64,000 nucleotides of DNA from Flavobacterium sp. UBA7680 (GCF_002482975.1 NZ_DLHA01000017.1:103459-167458), one strand, 5' to 3'; counted from the first letter of the stretch, positions 37,193 through 46,435 are shown. Notes: a model not told the origin generated them from the letters alone. Made by a program: numbers and translations.

Positions 37193-38110
37193 ATGAAATT
37201 AAAACAACTTAAATTCGCTGCGGTCCTTGTAATTACAACATTCTTTTTAAGCTGCAGTAGTGACAGTGGAGATAGTGGAGACAATGGTGGAAATAATAAT
37301 CCTCCAACTCCAGAAGTTAAAAAAGCTGTTAGCCTTGCTACAAGCACTACATTAGGTTCTTACCTTGTAGATAAAGACGGAAGATCTTTATATTTTTTCT
37401 CAACAGATGCAAACGGACAAATATCTTGTACTGGTGATTGTGAAAAAGTTTGGCCTCCATTTTTTGTAGATAATTTAACTGCAGATAAATTAGGTGCAGG
37501 ATTATCGTTATCAGATTTTGGAACTGTTACTGTTGGCACAAAAAAACAAGTTACTTACAAAGGATGGCCTTTATACTATTACTCACCAAGTTCTGGAGAT
37601 GATGGATATGGAAACGTAACCAATACACCAGAAGCTGCAGGAAAAACAGGTGGAGATGGAATTGGTGGTATTTGGTTTATTGCAAAACCAGATTATTCTA
37701 TTATGATTGTTAGAAGCCAGCTTGTGGGGCACGACGGTAAAAACTACAAATCAGATTATACGGTTGGAGATGGTAATACAACTTACTTTACAGATGCAAA
37801 AGGTATAACACTTTACACTTTTAAAAACGATAAATTCAAGAAAAACAACTACACAAAAGAAGATTTTTCTAACAATGCAGTTTGGCCAATATATGAAACA
37901 GACAAAATTGTAGTTCCTTCTACTCTTGATAAAACTAAATTCTCAGTTATTACTGTATTTGGTAAATCACAATTGGTTTACAACGGATGGCCATTATATT
38001 ATTTTGGGCAGGATGCAAATGTAAGAGGCGCTAATAAAGGAATTAGTTTCCCTGCTCCTGCTGTTTGGCCTGTTCCTGTAAAAGATATTGCGGCTGCGGT
38101 TGCACCATAA
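37193..38110 (+). CDS. COG4315-type lipoprotein with tandem secreted repeats
   Basis: 305 residues. The lipobox FFLSC sets Cys ~21, followed by a Ser/Asp/Gly/Asn-rich linker (~22-50). Two copies of the 'secreted repeat of unknown function' (Lipoprotein_15 type) follow. Copy one is LGSYLVDKDGRSLYFF...CTGDCEKVWPPF...GWPLYYY. Copy two is TDAKGITLYTFKNDK...NNAVWPIYE...GWPLYYFGQD and lacks the Cys pair. Such proteins are surface or periplasmic lipoproteins found near cytochromes and YceI. It precedes an OB-fold/DUF5777/cytochrome/YceI cluster, with a repeat element in between. Confidence 0.85.
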   Translation: MKLKQLKFAAVLVITTFFLSCSSDSGDSGDNGGNNNPPTPEVKKAVSLATSTTLGSYLVDKDGRSLYFFSTDANGQISCTGDCEKVWPPFFVDNLTADKLGAGLSLSDFGTVTVGTKKQVTYKGWPLYYYSPSSGDDGYGNVTNTPEAAGKTGGDGIGGIWFIAKPDYSIMIVRSQLVGHDGKNYKSDYTVGDGNTTYFTDAKGITLYTFKNDKFKKNNYTKEDFSNNAVWPIYETDKIVVPSTLDKTKFSVITVFGKSQLVYNGWPLYYFGQDANVRGANKGISFPAPAVWPVPVKDIAAAVAP

Positions 38111-38138
38111 CATAATTTACCTACTGAGTGTAAATTAA

Positions 38139-38279
38139 TTTAAACACATAGGGACATAGATTTTAGATTCTTAAAAAAGGCGTTTCATTTATTTAAATTT
38201 CACAGAGCTTACTATGTGAAAGAAACGGGTTTCTTTTTTATCCTTTTTAAGTATAAAATCTATGTTACTATGTGTTAAA
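38139..38279 (+). repeat. ~145 bp terminal-inverted-repeat element, copy 3
   Basis: Begins TTTAAACACATAGGGACATAG and ends CTATGTTACTATGTGTTAAA. It shares AAAAAAGGCGTTTCA near the left end with copies 1 and 2, but its middle is more diverged and contains an added GAAACGGGTTTC hairpin. It is between the COG4315 lipoprotein gene and the OB-fold gene and interrupts what would otherwise be one gene run. Confidence 0.8.
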
Positions 38280-38336
38280 TAAAAAATTCAATAAATATTC
38301 TGGTACACTGCTGTAAAATTTAAATCCCAAATTGAC

Positions 38337-38732
38337 ATGAACAAGAGAAAAATCACGATTTTAATCGTACTGCTTTTGGTAAGTTTTGGTCCTTACTATA
38401 TCTACCAAAACATTATTTACAAAGATGCCAGAGACATCAATAATGAAAAATCAATACTTACCATTTCTGCTAAAAACTTAGAAAACCACTATGCGAAAAA
38501 CGCTTTGCAGGCAGATTCAAAATACTTAAATCAAACAATTGAAATTGAAGGAACAGCCACAGAAGTTACTGATTCTTCAATGGTAATTGACGGAAAAGTA
38601 TTTTGTAAAATGAATGAAATAGTAAAAACGAACTTCACCAATAAACCAATCAATATAAAAGGAAGATGTATAGGTTTTGATGATTTATTTGGAGTTGTAA
38701 AATTGGATCAATGCAGTATACAACAAAACTAA
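38337..38732 (+). CDS. Membrane-anchored OB-fold (tRNA_anti-like) protein
   Basis: 131 residues. One N-terminal helix (~6-27) anchors it, with the rest in the periplasm. The soluble part has the pattern of the OB-fold tRNA_anti-like family: KYLNQTIEIEGTATEVTDSSMVIDGKVFCKM..INIKGRCIGFDDLFGVVKLDQC. The final Cys pair (..CIGFDDLFG.., ..DQCSI) could be structural. The downstream DUF5777 gene starts 2 nt after its stop, so it belongs to that operon. Biochemical role unknown. Confidence 0.78.
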   Translation: MNKRKITILIVLLLVSFGPYYIYQNIIYKDARDINNEKSILTISAKNLENHYAKNALQADSKYLNQTIEIEGTATEVTDSSMVIDGKVFCKMNEIVKTNFTNKPINIKGRCIGFDDLFGVVKLDQCSIQQN

Positions 38733-38734
38733 AT

Positions 38735-39577
38735 ATGAAAAAAATATTCTTAATAGCCAGCTTTTTAATCTGCTTATGTGCAAATGCCCAAGAAGATTTA
38801 CTTTCCAGCCTGGACTCAACACAAGTAGTTGATAAAAACGCAACTGCCACTTTTAAAGGTTTGCAGATTATCACATTGCAGTCAACAAAAATGGCGGCCA
38901 AAAAAGAGCTTTATATTGTTATATCGCATCGATTTGGTTCTGTAAAAGGCGGAATCTCTGAGTTTTTTGGTTTTGATGATGCCACGACAAAAATTGGCGG
39001 AATTTATGGTGTAACCGATTGGCTTTCTGTAAGTGCGTCACGTCATACACTTTTAAAAATTTACGAAACATCGGTTAAATATCGATTAGCCAGACAAAAC
39101 GACGAATTCCCGTTTGACATTGTGGGCTACAATACAATTGATATTAACAGCGGATTAAAAAAAGATGATTATCCTAAAATTGAATTCTCTGACCGATTAA
39201 CCTATATTAATCAGCTTTTGATTTCAAGAAAATTCTCTGATAAATTATCGTTGGAATTAGCGCCTTCATTCATTCATAAAAATCTATATAATCCGGATAA
39301 TGAAAATGATAATCAATTTACTTTAAGTGCCGGCGGAAGATTAAAATTAACCAAAAGACTTTCTTTAAATCTTGAATATGGTGAAAATTTCAACAAACCT
39401 GATTTTTATAACAATCCATTATCTGTGGGCTTGGACATCGAAACAGGGGGTCATATTTTTCAGTTAATTTTTACCAATTCACAATCTATGACCGAGAGCG
39501 GCTACCTGACCAATGCAACTGGCGATTGGGGAAAAGGCGATTTTTTCTTTGGATTTAATTTATATAGAGTTTTTTAA
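38735..39577 (+). CDS. DUF5777 family outer-membrane beta-barrel-like protein
   Basis: 280 residues from MKKIFLIASF; an ATG 8 codons upstream lies inside the preceding gene. A signal peptide (~1-18, ends NAQ) leads to a protein made mainly of amphipathic strands (..YIVISHRFGSVKGGISEFFGFDDATTKIGG..). It ends ..FFFGFNLYRVF, with the aromatic terminus of outer-membrane barrels. This matches DUF5777, an uncharacterised Bacteroidetes family. It lies between the OB-fold protein and a cytochrome c lipoprotein. Confidence 0.82.
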   Translation: MKKIFLIASFLICLCANAQEDLLSSLDSTQVVDKNATATFKGLQIITLQSTKMAAKKELYIVISHRFGSVKGGISEFFGFDDATTKIGGIYGVTDWLSVSASRHTLLKIYETSVKYRLARQNDEFPFDIVGYNTIDINSGLKKDDYPKIEFSDRLTYINQLLISRKFSDKLSLELAPSFIHKNLYNPDNENDNQFTLSAGGRLKLTKRLSLNLEYGENFNKPDFYNNPLSVGLDIETGGHIFQLIFTNSQSMTESGYLTNATGDWGKGDFFFGFNLYRVF

Positions 39578-39588
39578 AAGTATACAAT

Positions 39589-39939
39589 ATGAAAAAATTT
39601 ATCTTCTTATCTGGAATTATATTATCCTTATACAGCTGCGAATCTACTACTTACGAAAGTCTGGAAGAACCAGAAGTTATAACAGGCCCGGTTACTTACA
39701 ACGCCAATGTGAAATCTATTATTGATGCAAACTGTATTGCCTGCCATAATTCTGAGTCCCAGCTTATTCCTTTAGAAACGTATGCTCAGGTGAAAGACGC
39801 CACTTTAAATACGAATTTGATAGACCGAATTCAGCGTCAAAACGGAACTCCGGGACAAATGCCAAAAGCAGGAAGAATGTCTCAGGATAAAATCAATACA
39901 ATTATGCAATGGAGTACAGACGGATTATTAGAAAATTAA
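39589..39939 (+). CDS. Cytochrome c-like lipoprotein
   Basis: 116 residues. Lipobox ..LYSC places the lipidated Cys at ~17. A single heme c site is C-I-A-C-H (Cys 49, Cys 52, His 53), and GQMPKAGRM (Met ~91) can give the second axial ligand. This is a monoheme class I-type fold at minimum length. It begins 11 nt after the DUF5777 gene and ends 11 nt before yceI-like, so the cytochrome is part of the same operon and probably transfers electrons at the envelope. Confidence 0.87.
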   Translation: MKKFIFLSGIILSLYSCESTTYESLEEPEVITGPVTYNANVKSIIDANCIACHNSESQLIPLETYAQVKDATLNTNLIDRIQRQNGTPGQMPKAGRMSQDKINTIMQWSTDGLLEN

Positions 39940-39950
39940 ATCGATAGAAA

Positions 39951-40496
39951 ATGAAAAAACGAATTGTACTGCTATTTTTACTGGTTGGAATATTTCATGT
40001 TTCGGCACAAAAATATGCGACAAAAACAGGAAACTTAAAGTTTGAAGCTTCTGTTGATTCTTTTGAAGAAGTTGCGGCAGAAAACAAAAACACATCGGCC
40101 ATTTTAGATTCAGGAACGGGAGATATTGCGGTGTTAACACTTATGAAAGGATTTCGGTTTAAAGTGGCCTTAATGGAAGAACATTTTAATGAAAATTATG
40201 TAGAATCGGATAAATTTCCAAAAGCTTCATTTAAAGGAAAAATTGAAGATTTTGATGCATCTAAACTTTCGGCGACAGCTAAAACAGTTAAGATTTCGGG
40301 AGATTTAACGCTGCACGGAAAAACAAAAAAAGTAACGACAAATGCTAAAATTTCAAAGTCTGACGACAAGATTACTGTAACAGGAAACTTTGAAGTAAAA
40401 GCAGAAGATTTTGATATTCAAATTCCAAAACTAGTTTCTAAAAAAGTGGCCGATAAAATAAAAGTGAATTTTAACCTGCCGCTTACAAAAATGTAA
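39951..40496 (+). CDS. YceI-family periplasmic protein
   Basis: 181 residues with a signal peptide (~1-19, ends SAQ). The lipocalin-like YceI fold is shown by ..YATKTGNLKFEAS.., ..FPKASFKGKIEDF.. and ..ISGDLTLHGKTKKVTTNAKI... YceI proteins bind long isoprenoid/polyprenyl lipids such as quinones in a tunnel. Together with a cytochrome c lipoprotein and a barrel protein it may shuttle a quinone-like carrier. Last gene of the cluster, followed by a terminator. Confidence 0.9.
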   Translation: MKKRIVLLFLLVGIFHVSAQKYATKTGNLKFEASVDSFEEVAAENKNTSAILDSGTGDIAVLTLMKGFRFKVALMEEHFNENYVESDKFPKASFKGKIEDFDASKLSATAKTVKISGDLTLHGKTKKVTTNAKISKSDDKITVTGNFEVKAEDFDIQIPKLVSKKVADKIKVNFNLPLTKM

Positions 40497-40527
40497 TACT
40501 TTTTTTAGTTCATGGTTGTTAGTTATT

Positions 40528-40562
40528 TAAAAGTGCTAAATTTTTCAATTTAGCACTTTTAT
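40528..40562. terminator. Bidirectional terminator
   Basis: Stem AAAAGTGCTAAAT / ATTTAGCACTTTT with a short loop, between the convergent yceI-like and aldo/keto reductase genes. Confidence 0.85.
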
Positions 40563-40574
40563 GTTTTTAAAGGA

Positions 40575-41555
40575 TTATTTCCCTACAGTTTGCTGAAATT
40601 GAGCAGGATAACGATCTCCCTGAATTGTAGCTTGAGCAAAAGCATCATCAATTTTTTTAACATCATCTGCAGATAAATGAATGGAAGCTCCGCCAATGTT
40701 TTCTGTTAATCGGTGTGATTTTGTTGTTCCCGGAATTGGAGCAATCCAAGGTTTTTGTGCCAAAAGCCAGCCTAATGCAATTTGTGCTGGAGTTGCTCGT
40801 TTTTGAGAAGCAATTGCAGACAGTAAATCAACTAATTTTTGATTAGCTTTTCTGTTTTCTTCACTAAAACGAGGTAAATTATTTCTAAAATCTGTAACTT
40901 CAAAACTGGTACTTTCAGTAATTGCGCCAGTTAAAAATCCTCTTCCCAACGGACTAAACGGCACAAAACCAATTCCTAATTCTTCTAATACTGGTAAAAC
41001 TTCTAACTCCGGTTCTCTCCACCAAATAGAATATTCACTTTGTAAAGCTGAAACCGGCTGAACCGCATGCGCTTTTCTAATTGATGCTGCGCCCGCTTCA
41101 GACATTCCAAAGTATTTTACTTTTCCTTCCTGAATCAAATCTTTAACTGTTCCGGCAACATCTTCAATTGGCACATTTTGATCTACTCTATGCTGGTAAA
41201 ACAAATCAATAACATCTGTTTTTAAACGTCTTAAAGATTCTTCGGCAACAGCCCTGATATTTTCTGGTCGGCTGTCTTGTCCGTTAAATGCCTGTCCGCC
41301 TTTAAAACCAAATTTCGTTGCAATAACAACATCTTTTCGAAACGGAGCCAGAGCCTCTCCTACCAATTCTTCATTGGCAATACCATACGCTTCGGCAGTA
41401 TCAAAAAAAGTAATTCCCTGTTCGTATGCTTCTCTAATTAATTTTATTCCTTGTTCTTTATCTAACGCTGTACCATAAGCAAAACTCAATCCCATACAGC
41501 CCAATCCTAATGCAGAAACCTCTAATCCTTGTGTTCCTAATATTCTCTTTTCCAT
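40575..41555 (-). CDS. Aldo/keto reductase
   Basis: 326 residues from MEKRILGTQGLEVSALGLGCMGLSF. An ATG 40 codons upstream adds residues without family similarity and would enter the divergent promoter. The catalytic set is FFDTAEAYG (Asp, Tyr), IATKFGF (Lys) and YQHRVD (His). PIPGTTKSHRL binds NADPH. It is an AKR12/13-like reductase for aldehydes or sugars. An AraC gene is transcribed divergently 180 bp away and is the likely regulator. Confidence 0.92.
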   Translation of the reverse strand: MEKRILGTQGLEVSALGLGCMGLSFAYGTALDKEQGIKLIREAYEQGITFFDTAEAYGIANEELVGEALAPFRKDVVIATKFGFKGGQAFNGQDSRPENIRAVAEESLRRLKTDVIDLFYQHRVDQNVPIEDVAGTVKDLIQEGKVKYFGMSEAGAASIRKAHAVQPVSALQSEYSIWWREPELEVLPVLEELGIGFVPFSPLGRGFLTGAITESTSFEVTDFRNNLPRFSEENRKANQKLVDLLSAIASQKRATPAQIALGWLLAQKPWIAPIPGTTKSHRLTENIGGASIHLSADDVKKIDDAFAQATIQGDRYPAQFQQTVGK

Positions 41556-41734
41556 AATTTTATTTATATAAAAGTTTATTGTTATTTTAACAGTACAAAT
41601 TTCCTTCAATAAAACCATTCGTATATAATACAGATTACTGCTATTATTACCATTTTTACTGATTTGAATAATCACGCTAAGTTATTAAGAATCTGAATAG
41701 TATATTTGTGTAGATATTTTTTTTCAAATAGATC

Positions 41735-42628
41735 ATGGACCAATTAAAACTCGAACAAGTTTCACAGTACAATCAGTTAAAAGGTGTTGAAACGCAGCAT
41801 CCTTTAATCAGTGTTTTTGATAATTCTAATAGTAACGCATTACCTAATAATACGCGCCTGCATTTTGGTTTTTATGCTGTATTTTTAAAAGCGGGTCATT
41901 GCGGCGAATTAAAATACGGACGTAATAATTACGATTACGATGATGGTACAATGGTTTTTGTAGCACCCGGACAAGTTCTTGAAGTTAATAATACAGACAA
42001 TTATAAATCGACAGGCTTGACCTTACTTTTTCATCCTGATTTGATAAAAGGAACTGCGCTTGCTAAAAATATAAATCAATATTCATTTTTTTCTTATGAC
42101 TCACACGAAGCGCTTCATTTATCTTTAAAAGAACAGCAAATCATAAAAGATTTATTCAGTAAATTAGAATATGAATTAAGCCAATCGATTGATAAACACA
42201 GTAAAAACATTATAAGCAATACGATTGATCTGCTTTTAAATCATTGCGTGCGTTTTTATGACAGACAATTTATAACCCGCGAAAACATCAATTCTGATAT
42301 TTTATCAAAGTTTGAAAATTTATTAAACGATTATTTTCAATCAGAAATAGCACAAGATTCCGGTTTGCCTTCTGTTGGCTATTTTGCAGATCATTTGCAT
42401 CTTTCTTCTAATTATTTTGGAGATTTAATCAAAAAAGAAACTGGAAAATCAGCTCAGGAACACATCCATCTTAAATTGATAAATCTGGCGAAAGAACGAA
42501 TTTTCGATGCAGAAAAATCAGTTAGTCAGATTGCCTCAGAATTAGGGTTTAAATATCCGCAGCATTTCAATCGAATGTTTAAAAAAAATACCGGTTACAC
42601 ACCAATTGAATATAGAAACCTAAACTAA
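41735..42628 (+). CDS. AraC-family transcriptional regulator
   Basis: 297 residues. The N-terminal ~170 residues are a cupin-type sensor (..DGTMVFVAPGQVLEVNN..). The AraC HTH pair is at the C-terminus (..LHLSSNYFGDLIKKETGKSAQEHI.., ..SQIASELGFKYPQHFNRMFKKNTGYTPIEYR). TATATTTG at 41701-41708 is a good -7 box, 26 nt before the ATG. It is divergent from the aldo/keto reductase gene and 4 nt upstream of the antiporter gene, so both may be under its control. Confidence 0.92.
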   Translation: MDQLKLEQVSQYNQLKGVETQHPLISVFDNSNSNALPNNTRLHFGFYAVFLKAGHCGELKYGRNNYDYDDGTMVFVAPGQVLEVNNTDNYKSTGLTLLFHPDLIKGTALAKNINQYSFFSYDSHEALHLSLKEQQIIKDLFSKLEYELSQSIDKHSKNIISNTIDLLLNHCVRFYDRQFITRENINSDILSKFENLLNDYFQSEIAQDSGLPSVGYFADHLHLSSNYFGDLIKKETGKSAQEHIHLKLINLAKERIFDAEKSVSQIASELGFKYPQHFNRMFKKNTGYTPIEYRNLN

Positions 42629-42632
42629 ACGA

Positions 42633-44204
42633 ATGCTGGACGACTTTCCATTTTATCTCGGTCTTTTAATTATCATTTTATTACTCATAATGCTGGGCAA
42701 TAAAATAAAAATAGCTTATCCTGTACTTTTAGTATTGGCAGGATTGGTGATCAGTTTTATTCCGGGTATTCCCGCTATAAATATTGAGCCCGAACTCATC
42801 TTTTTTATTTTCCTACCTCCGTTATTATACGAAGCGGCGTGGACAATTTCATGGAAAGAGTTGTGGCGCTGGCGGCGAATTATTACAAGTTTTGCTTTTA
42901 TTGTCGTTTTTATCTCGGCACTTTCAGTAGCATTAGTAGCTAATTATATTATTCCCGGATTTTCATTGGCATTAGGTTTTGTTTTAGGCGGAATTGTATC
43001 GCCGCCGGATGCTGTAAGTGCCGGAGCAATTTTGAAATTTGTTAAAGTTCCCAAAACCATTTCATCCATATTAGAAGGCGAAAGTTTATTGAATGATGCT
43101 TCTTCCCTTATTATTTTCAGATTTGCTATGATTGCCGTAGCAACAGAGCAGTTTATATTTTATAAAGCGGCAATGAGTTTTAGCTGGATGATTTTTGGCG
43201 GTGTTGCCATTGGTTTATTAATTGGATGGCTTTTTATGAAAGCGCACAAATATTTACCAACAGATGCTAATGCCGATATTGTGCTGTCCTTATTAACCCC
43301 ATACATAATTTATCTCGCTGCCGAAGAAGTACATAGTTCCGGAGTATTAGCGGTTGTAAGCTGCGGATTGCTTTTATCTAATAACAGGCATCGCTTTTTG
43401 AGCAGCAGATCGCGTATACAAGGCGTAAATGTTTGGGAAAGTTTATGTTTTATTTTAAATGGATTAGTTTTTATGCTGATTGGTTTAGATTTACCTCAAA
43501 TTACGAAAGGGCTTGAAGGCGTAAGTCTCTTAACCGCAATTGGATATGGCGTATTAATCACAGTTGTTTTAATTGTAAGTAGAATGATATCTTCTTACGG
43601 TGCGGTAATTGTCACCTTAATTGCCCGAAATTTTATCACCGTTGCCGACAGAAGACATCCCGGTTACAAAACGCCTTTTATTCTCGGCTGGACGGGAATG
43701 CGTGGTGTTGTATCATTGGCAGCGGCATTATCGATTCCGGTTTATTTGAATAATGGCAACGGATTTCCGCAGCGAAATCTTATTTTATTTATCACTTTTA
43801 TTGTGATTCTTTTGACTTTATTAATTCAGGGATTAACGCTTCCTTATTTTATCCGAAAAATTAAACTGCCTAATATCTACGATGTCCCTCGTGAAGAAGC
43901 TTATCATCAAATACGACAAGAATTAGCTGAATTTGCTTTACACTATTTAAAGACGAATTATGACGGTCAGGTAGAAAATAACACTTCATTACAGCATCTT
44001 ATTCAAAAATGGGAACAGCATATTAAAGGAATTGATGATGAATCGATAAGTCAGGATCTTAAACATATTTATCTTGATTTATTAAATCAGCAGAGACAAT
44101 GGCTCATCAACAGAAACAAAGAAGATCAGACTTTAGACGAATCTATTATTCGCAGACAAATGCATTATCTGGATATTGAAGAAGAAAAACTGAGATATCT
44201 TTAA
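42633..44204 (+). CDS. NhaP-type Na+/H+ antiporter (CPA1)
   Basis: 523 residues. About 12-13 membrane helices occupy ~1-410. The ion-binding helix motifs are GGIVSPPDAVSAGAI and LEGESLLNDASSLIIFR (Asn-Asp pair), and GWTGMRGVVSLAAALS is a conserved later helix, all typical of CPA1. A ~110-residue cytoplasmic C-terminal helical tail follows, as in the YjcE/NhaP type. It would export Na+ (or K+) in exchange for protons. Its ATG is 4 nt after the AraC stop; a terminator follows. Confidence 0.92.
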   Translation: MLDDFPFYLGLLIIILLLIMLGNKIKIAYPVLLVLAGLVISFIPGIPAINIEPELIFFIFLPPLLYEAAWTISWKELWRWRRIITSFAFIVVFISALSVALVANYIIPGFSLALGFVLGGIVSPPDAVSAGAILKFVKVPKTISSILEGESLLNDASSLIIFRFAMIAVATEQFIFYKAAMSFSWMIFGGVAIGLLIGWLFMKAHKYLPTDANADIVLSLLTPYIIYLAAEEVHSSGVLAVVSCGLLLSNNRHRFLSSRSRIQGVNVWESLCFILNGLVFMLIGLDLPQITKGLEGVSLLTAIGYGVLITVVLIVSRMISSYGAVIVTLIARNFITVADRRHPGYKTPFILGWTGMRGVVSLAAALSIPVYLNNGNGFPQRNLILFITFIVILLTLLIQGLTLPYFIRKIKLPNIYDVPREEAYHQIRQELAEFALHYLKTNYDGQVENNTSLQHLIQKWEQHIKGIDDESISQDLKHIYLDLLNQQRQWLINRNKEDQTLDESIIRRQMHYLDIEEEKLRYL

Positions 44205-44213
44205 TTTATATAA

Positions 44214-44247
44214 TAAAAAAACAGCCTCTTGTTGGGCTGTTTTTTTA
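44214..44247. terminator. Bidirectional terminator
   Basis: Stem AAAAAAACAGCC / GGCTGTTTTTTT with an 8 nt loop, between the convergent antiporter and alpha/beta hydrolase genes. Confidence 0.87.
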
Positions 44248-44272
44248 TTAAGACTGAAAAGTTGTTTTCGTC

Positions 44273-45244
44273 TTATTTAGGAAGTTTAGCAAGGAATTTC
44301 AAGATATCGTTTCCTATTTCGTTTACATGTGTTTCAAGCGCAAAATGTCCGGTATCATAAAATTTTACCTCAGCATTTGGACTGTCTTTTTTATACGCTT
44401 TTGCTCCGGCAGGTAAAAAGTAAGGATCTTTATCTCCCCAAACTGCCAATATCATTGGTTTTTTAGTTCTAAAATATTCCTGGAATTTTGGATAAAGTGC
44501 CACATTAGTTCTGTAATCTTTTACAAGATCAAGCTGAATTTCAATATTTCCCGGACGATCTAAAAAGTGCTGGTCCAAAGTATAAGTTTCGGGAGCAATA
44601 AGACTTTTATCAGCTACTCCGTGAAAGTACTGGAATTTTGTAACTTCGGTCGATACAAAACCATTAAGTGCATCGCGATTGGCTTGAGTTGGCTCTTTCC
44701 AATATTTCTGAATTGGATTCCATTCGTTGCTTAAACCTTCTTCATAAGCATTTCCATTTTGAGATATAATTCCTGTAATTTTTTCCGGATTAGCCAAAGC
44801 AAGTCTAAAACCAGTTGGCGCACCGTAATCAAATACATAAATCGCAAAACGTTTTAAACCAAGCTGATCGATAAAACCCTGCATTGTTTTAGCCAAATTA
44901 TCAAAAGTGTAGGCAAACTGTGTATGATCTGGCGCATCAGAGTAACCAAATCCAGGTAAATCTGGAGCAATCACACGGTATTTTTTACTCAAAATAGGAA
45001 TCAGGTTTCTGTACATATGTGATGACGTTGGATAACCATGAAGTAATAATACAACTGGCGCATCTTTTGGGCCTGCTTCACGATAAAAAATATTCAAGCC
45101 GTCGACCTTTGTGGTATTATAATGTGTTGCCTGAATTTCAGTATTACTTTTTGCTGCAGAAGATTTTTCTTGTGCATTTGCATCAATTCCGGGCAGCGCT
45201 GTTAAAGTCAATATTAGCGCTACAGATTTAATTATGTTTTTCAT
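44273..45244 (-). CDS. Periplasmic alpha/beta hydrolase (epoxide hydrolase/dehalogenase-like)
   Basis: 323 residues from MKNIIKSVALIL, with a signal peptide (~1-25, ending NAQ); an ATG 7 codons upstream would weaken this. The fold shows LLLHGYPTSSHMYR (oxyanion HGxP), ..VIAPDLPGFGYSDAP.., the elbow AIYVFDYGAPTGFR with Asp in the nucleophile position, and a closing ..DTGHFALETH (His). An Asp nucleophile is shared with epoxide hydrolases and haloalkane dehalogenases. A LysR gene is divergent, 89 bp away, and probably controls it. Confidence 0.88.
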   Translation of the reverse strand: MKNIIKSVALILTLTALPGIDANAQEKSSAAKSNTEIQATHYNTTKVDGLNIFYREAGPKDAPVVLLLHGYPTSSHMYRNLIPILSKKYRVIAPDLPGFGYSDAPDHTQFAYTFDNLAKTMQGFIDQLGLKRFAIYVFDYGAPTGFRLALANPEKITGIISQNGNAYEEGLSNEWNPIQKYWKEPTQANRDALNGFVSTEVTKFQYFHGVADKSLIAPETYTLDQHFLDRPGNIEIQLDLVKDYRTNVALYPKFQEYFRTKKPMILAVWGDKDPYFLPAGAKAYKKDSPNAEVKFYDTGHFALETHVNEIGNDILKFLAKLPK

Positions 45245-45252
45245 ATTTTCAA

Positions 45253-45283
45253 TTGTTTGATACAAATTTATTTTGTATTTTTG
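45253..45283 (+). promoter_or_regulatory. Promoter of the LysR gene
   Basis: TTG (45253-45255), 20 nt spacer, TATTTTTG (45276-45283): a good match to the Bacteroidetes -33/-7 pattern. The overlapping minus-strand TAAATTTG (45263-45270) can serve the divergent hydrolase gene. A TATGATCATA palindrome (45303-45312) in the LysR leader is a candidate LysR box. Confidence 0.5.
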
Positions 45284-45333
45284 ATATCTAAATATGATAT
45301 GTTATGATCATATTAATCACTAATAATGATGTT

Positions 45334-46206
45334 ATGAATAGTAATGATCTTAAAATATTTGAAGCTGCCGCAACACTCGGAAGCTTTACAAAAGCGGCAG
45401 AAGCTACTTTTACTGTACAATCGAATGTTACGGCGCGTATAAAAAGTCTGGAAGAAGAATTTGAAACGGAACTTTTCAAGAGAGTTTCCCGCAAGGTTGT
45501 ACTTACGGAAGCCGGCGAAACATTATTAAAATATGCGAAGAAAATAGGCAATTTGCTGAATGATGCAAAAAATGATATTCAGAACTCAGATCAAATTGGA
45601 GGAACGGTACGCATTGGCTGTATTGAAACTACGATGGCCTTAAAAGCACCTGATATTATTAATAATTTTAGCGAAATTTATCCGGCTGTTGAACTCGAGT
45701 TTCATTCGGCAGCATTATCGACACTTGTTCACGATGTATTAAATTATAAACTGGATGCTGCGTTTGTTATAGCACCAATAAATATTCCCGAACTGGAACA
45801 AGTGGTTGTGCGCAACGAAAAGCTTCTTATACTTTCTCCATCGGGAACAAATAAATTAGAAGATATTCTTAACGAAGATCCTTTAAAAATTGTCGTTTTT
45901 GAAAAAGGCTGTGTTTTTAGATCCCGACTTGAAACGTGGCTAAGCTCAAAAGGAATCACGCGCTATAAAAGCACCGTACTTAATTCTATTGAAGGAATTA
46001 TCAATTTTGTTGAAGCAGGTTTAGGAATCAGCATTCTTCCGGAAGAAGTAATTAATACGTATTACAGTGGCAGGAATATCAAAACTTTTCCGGTAAGCAA
46101 AGAGTTGAACACGATGACAACTTTATTAGTTTACAGAAACGAAGAACTCCATTCTAAAGCGCTAAATGCGTTTATAGAACAATACAGAGAGCCTTCAGCA
46201 GTTTAA
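45334..46206 (+). CDS. LysR-family transcriptional regulator
   Basis: 290 residues from MNSNDLKIFEAAATLGSF; an ATG 10 codons upstream lies before the usual LysR start. The N-terminal HTH is ..LGSFTKAAEATFTVQSNVTARIKSLEEEFETELF... The rest is the periplasmic-binding-like effector domain (..GTVRIGCIETTMALKAP.., ..GLGISILPEEVI..). It is divergent from the alpha/beta hydrolase gene and likely autoregulated through the shared intergenic region. Confidence 0.92.
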   Translation: MNSNDLKIFEAAATLGSFTKAAEATFTVQSNVTARIKSLEEEFETELFKRVSRKVVLTEAGETLLKYAKKIGNLLNDAKNDIQNSDQIGGTVRIGCIETTMALKAPDIINNFSEIYPAVELEFHSAALSTLVHDVLNYKLDAAFVIAPINIPELEQVVVRNEKLLILSPSGTNKLEDILNEDPLKIVVFEKGCVFRSRLETWLSSKGITRYKSTVLNSIEGIINFVEAGLGISILPEEVINTYYSGRNIKTFPVSKELNTMTTLLVYRNEELHSKALNAFIEQYREPSAV

Positions 46207-46435
46207 ACTTTGATCTTTGACTTCCTTTTAAAATAAATAGAGAAAGAAAGTACAGCCAAATAGTTCTTAAAAAAGTTTTTTTTAGTGACCAAAATCATTA
46301 ACTTGTTATAGAATTAGAACTAATACCCCAGTATTTATGAGGTTTATTTCTAAATTTTTTAAAACAAATTATTACCCGAAGTAATTTTTCTAACACTAGA
46401 AAATTACTTACTCATTGTACTAAAAAAACAAAACT

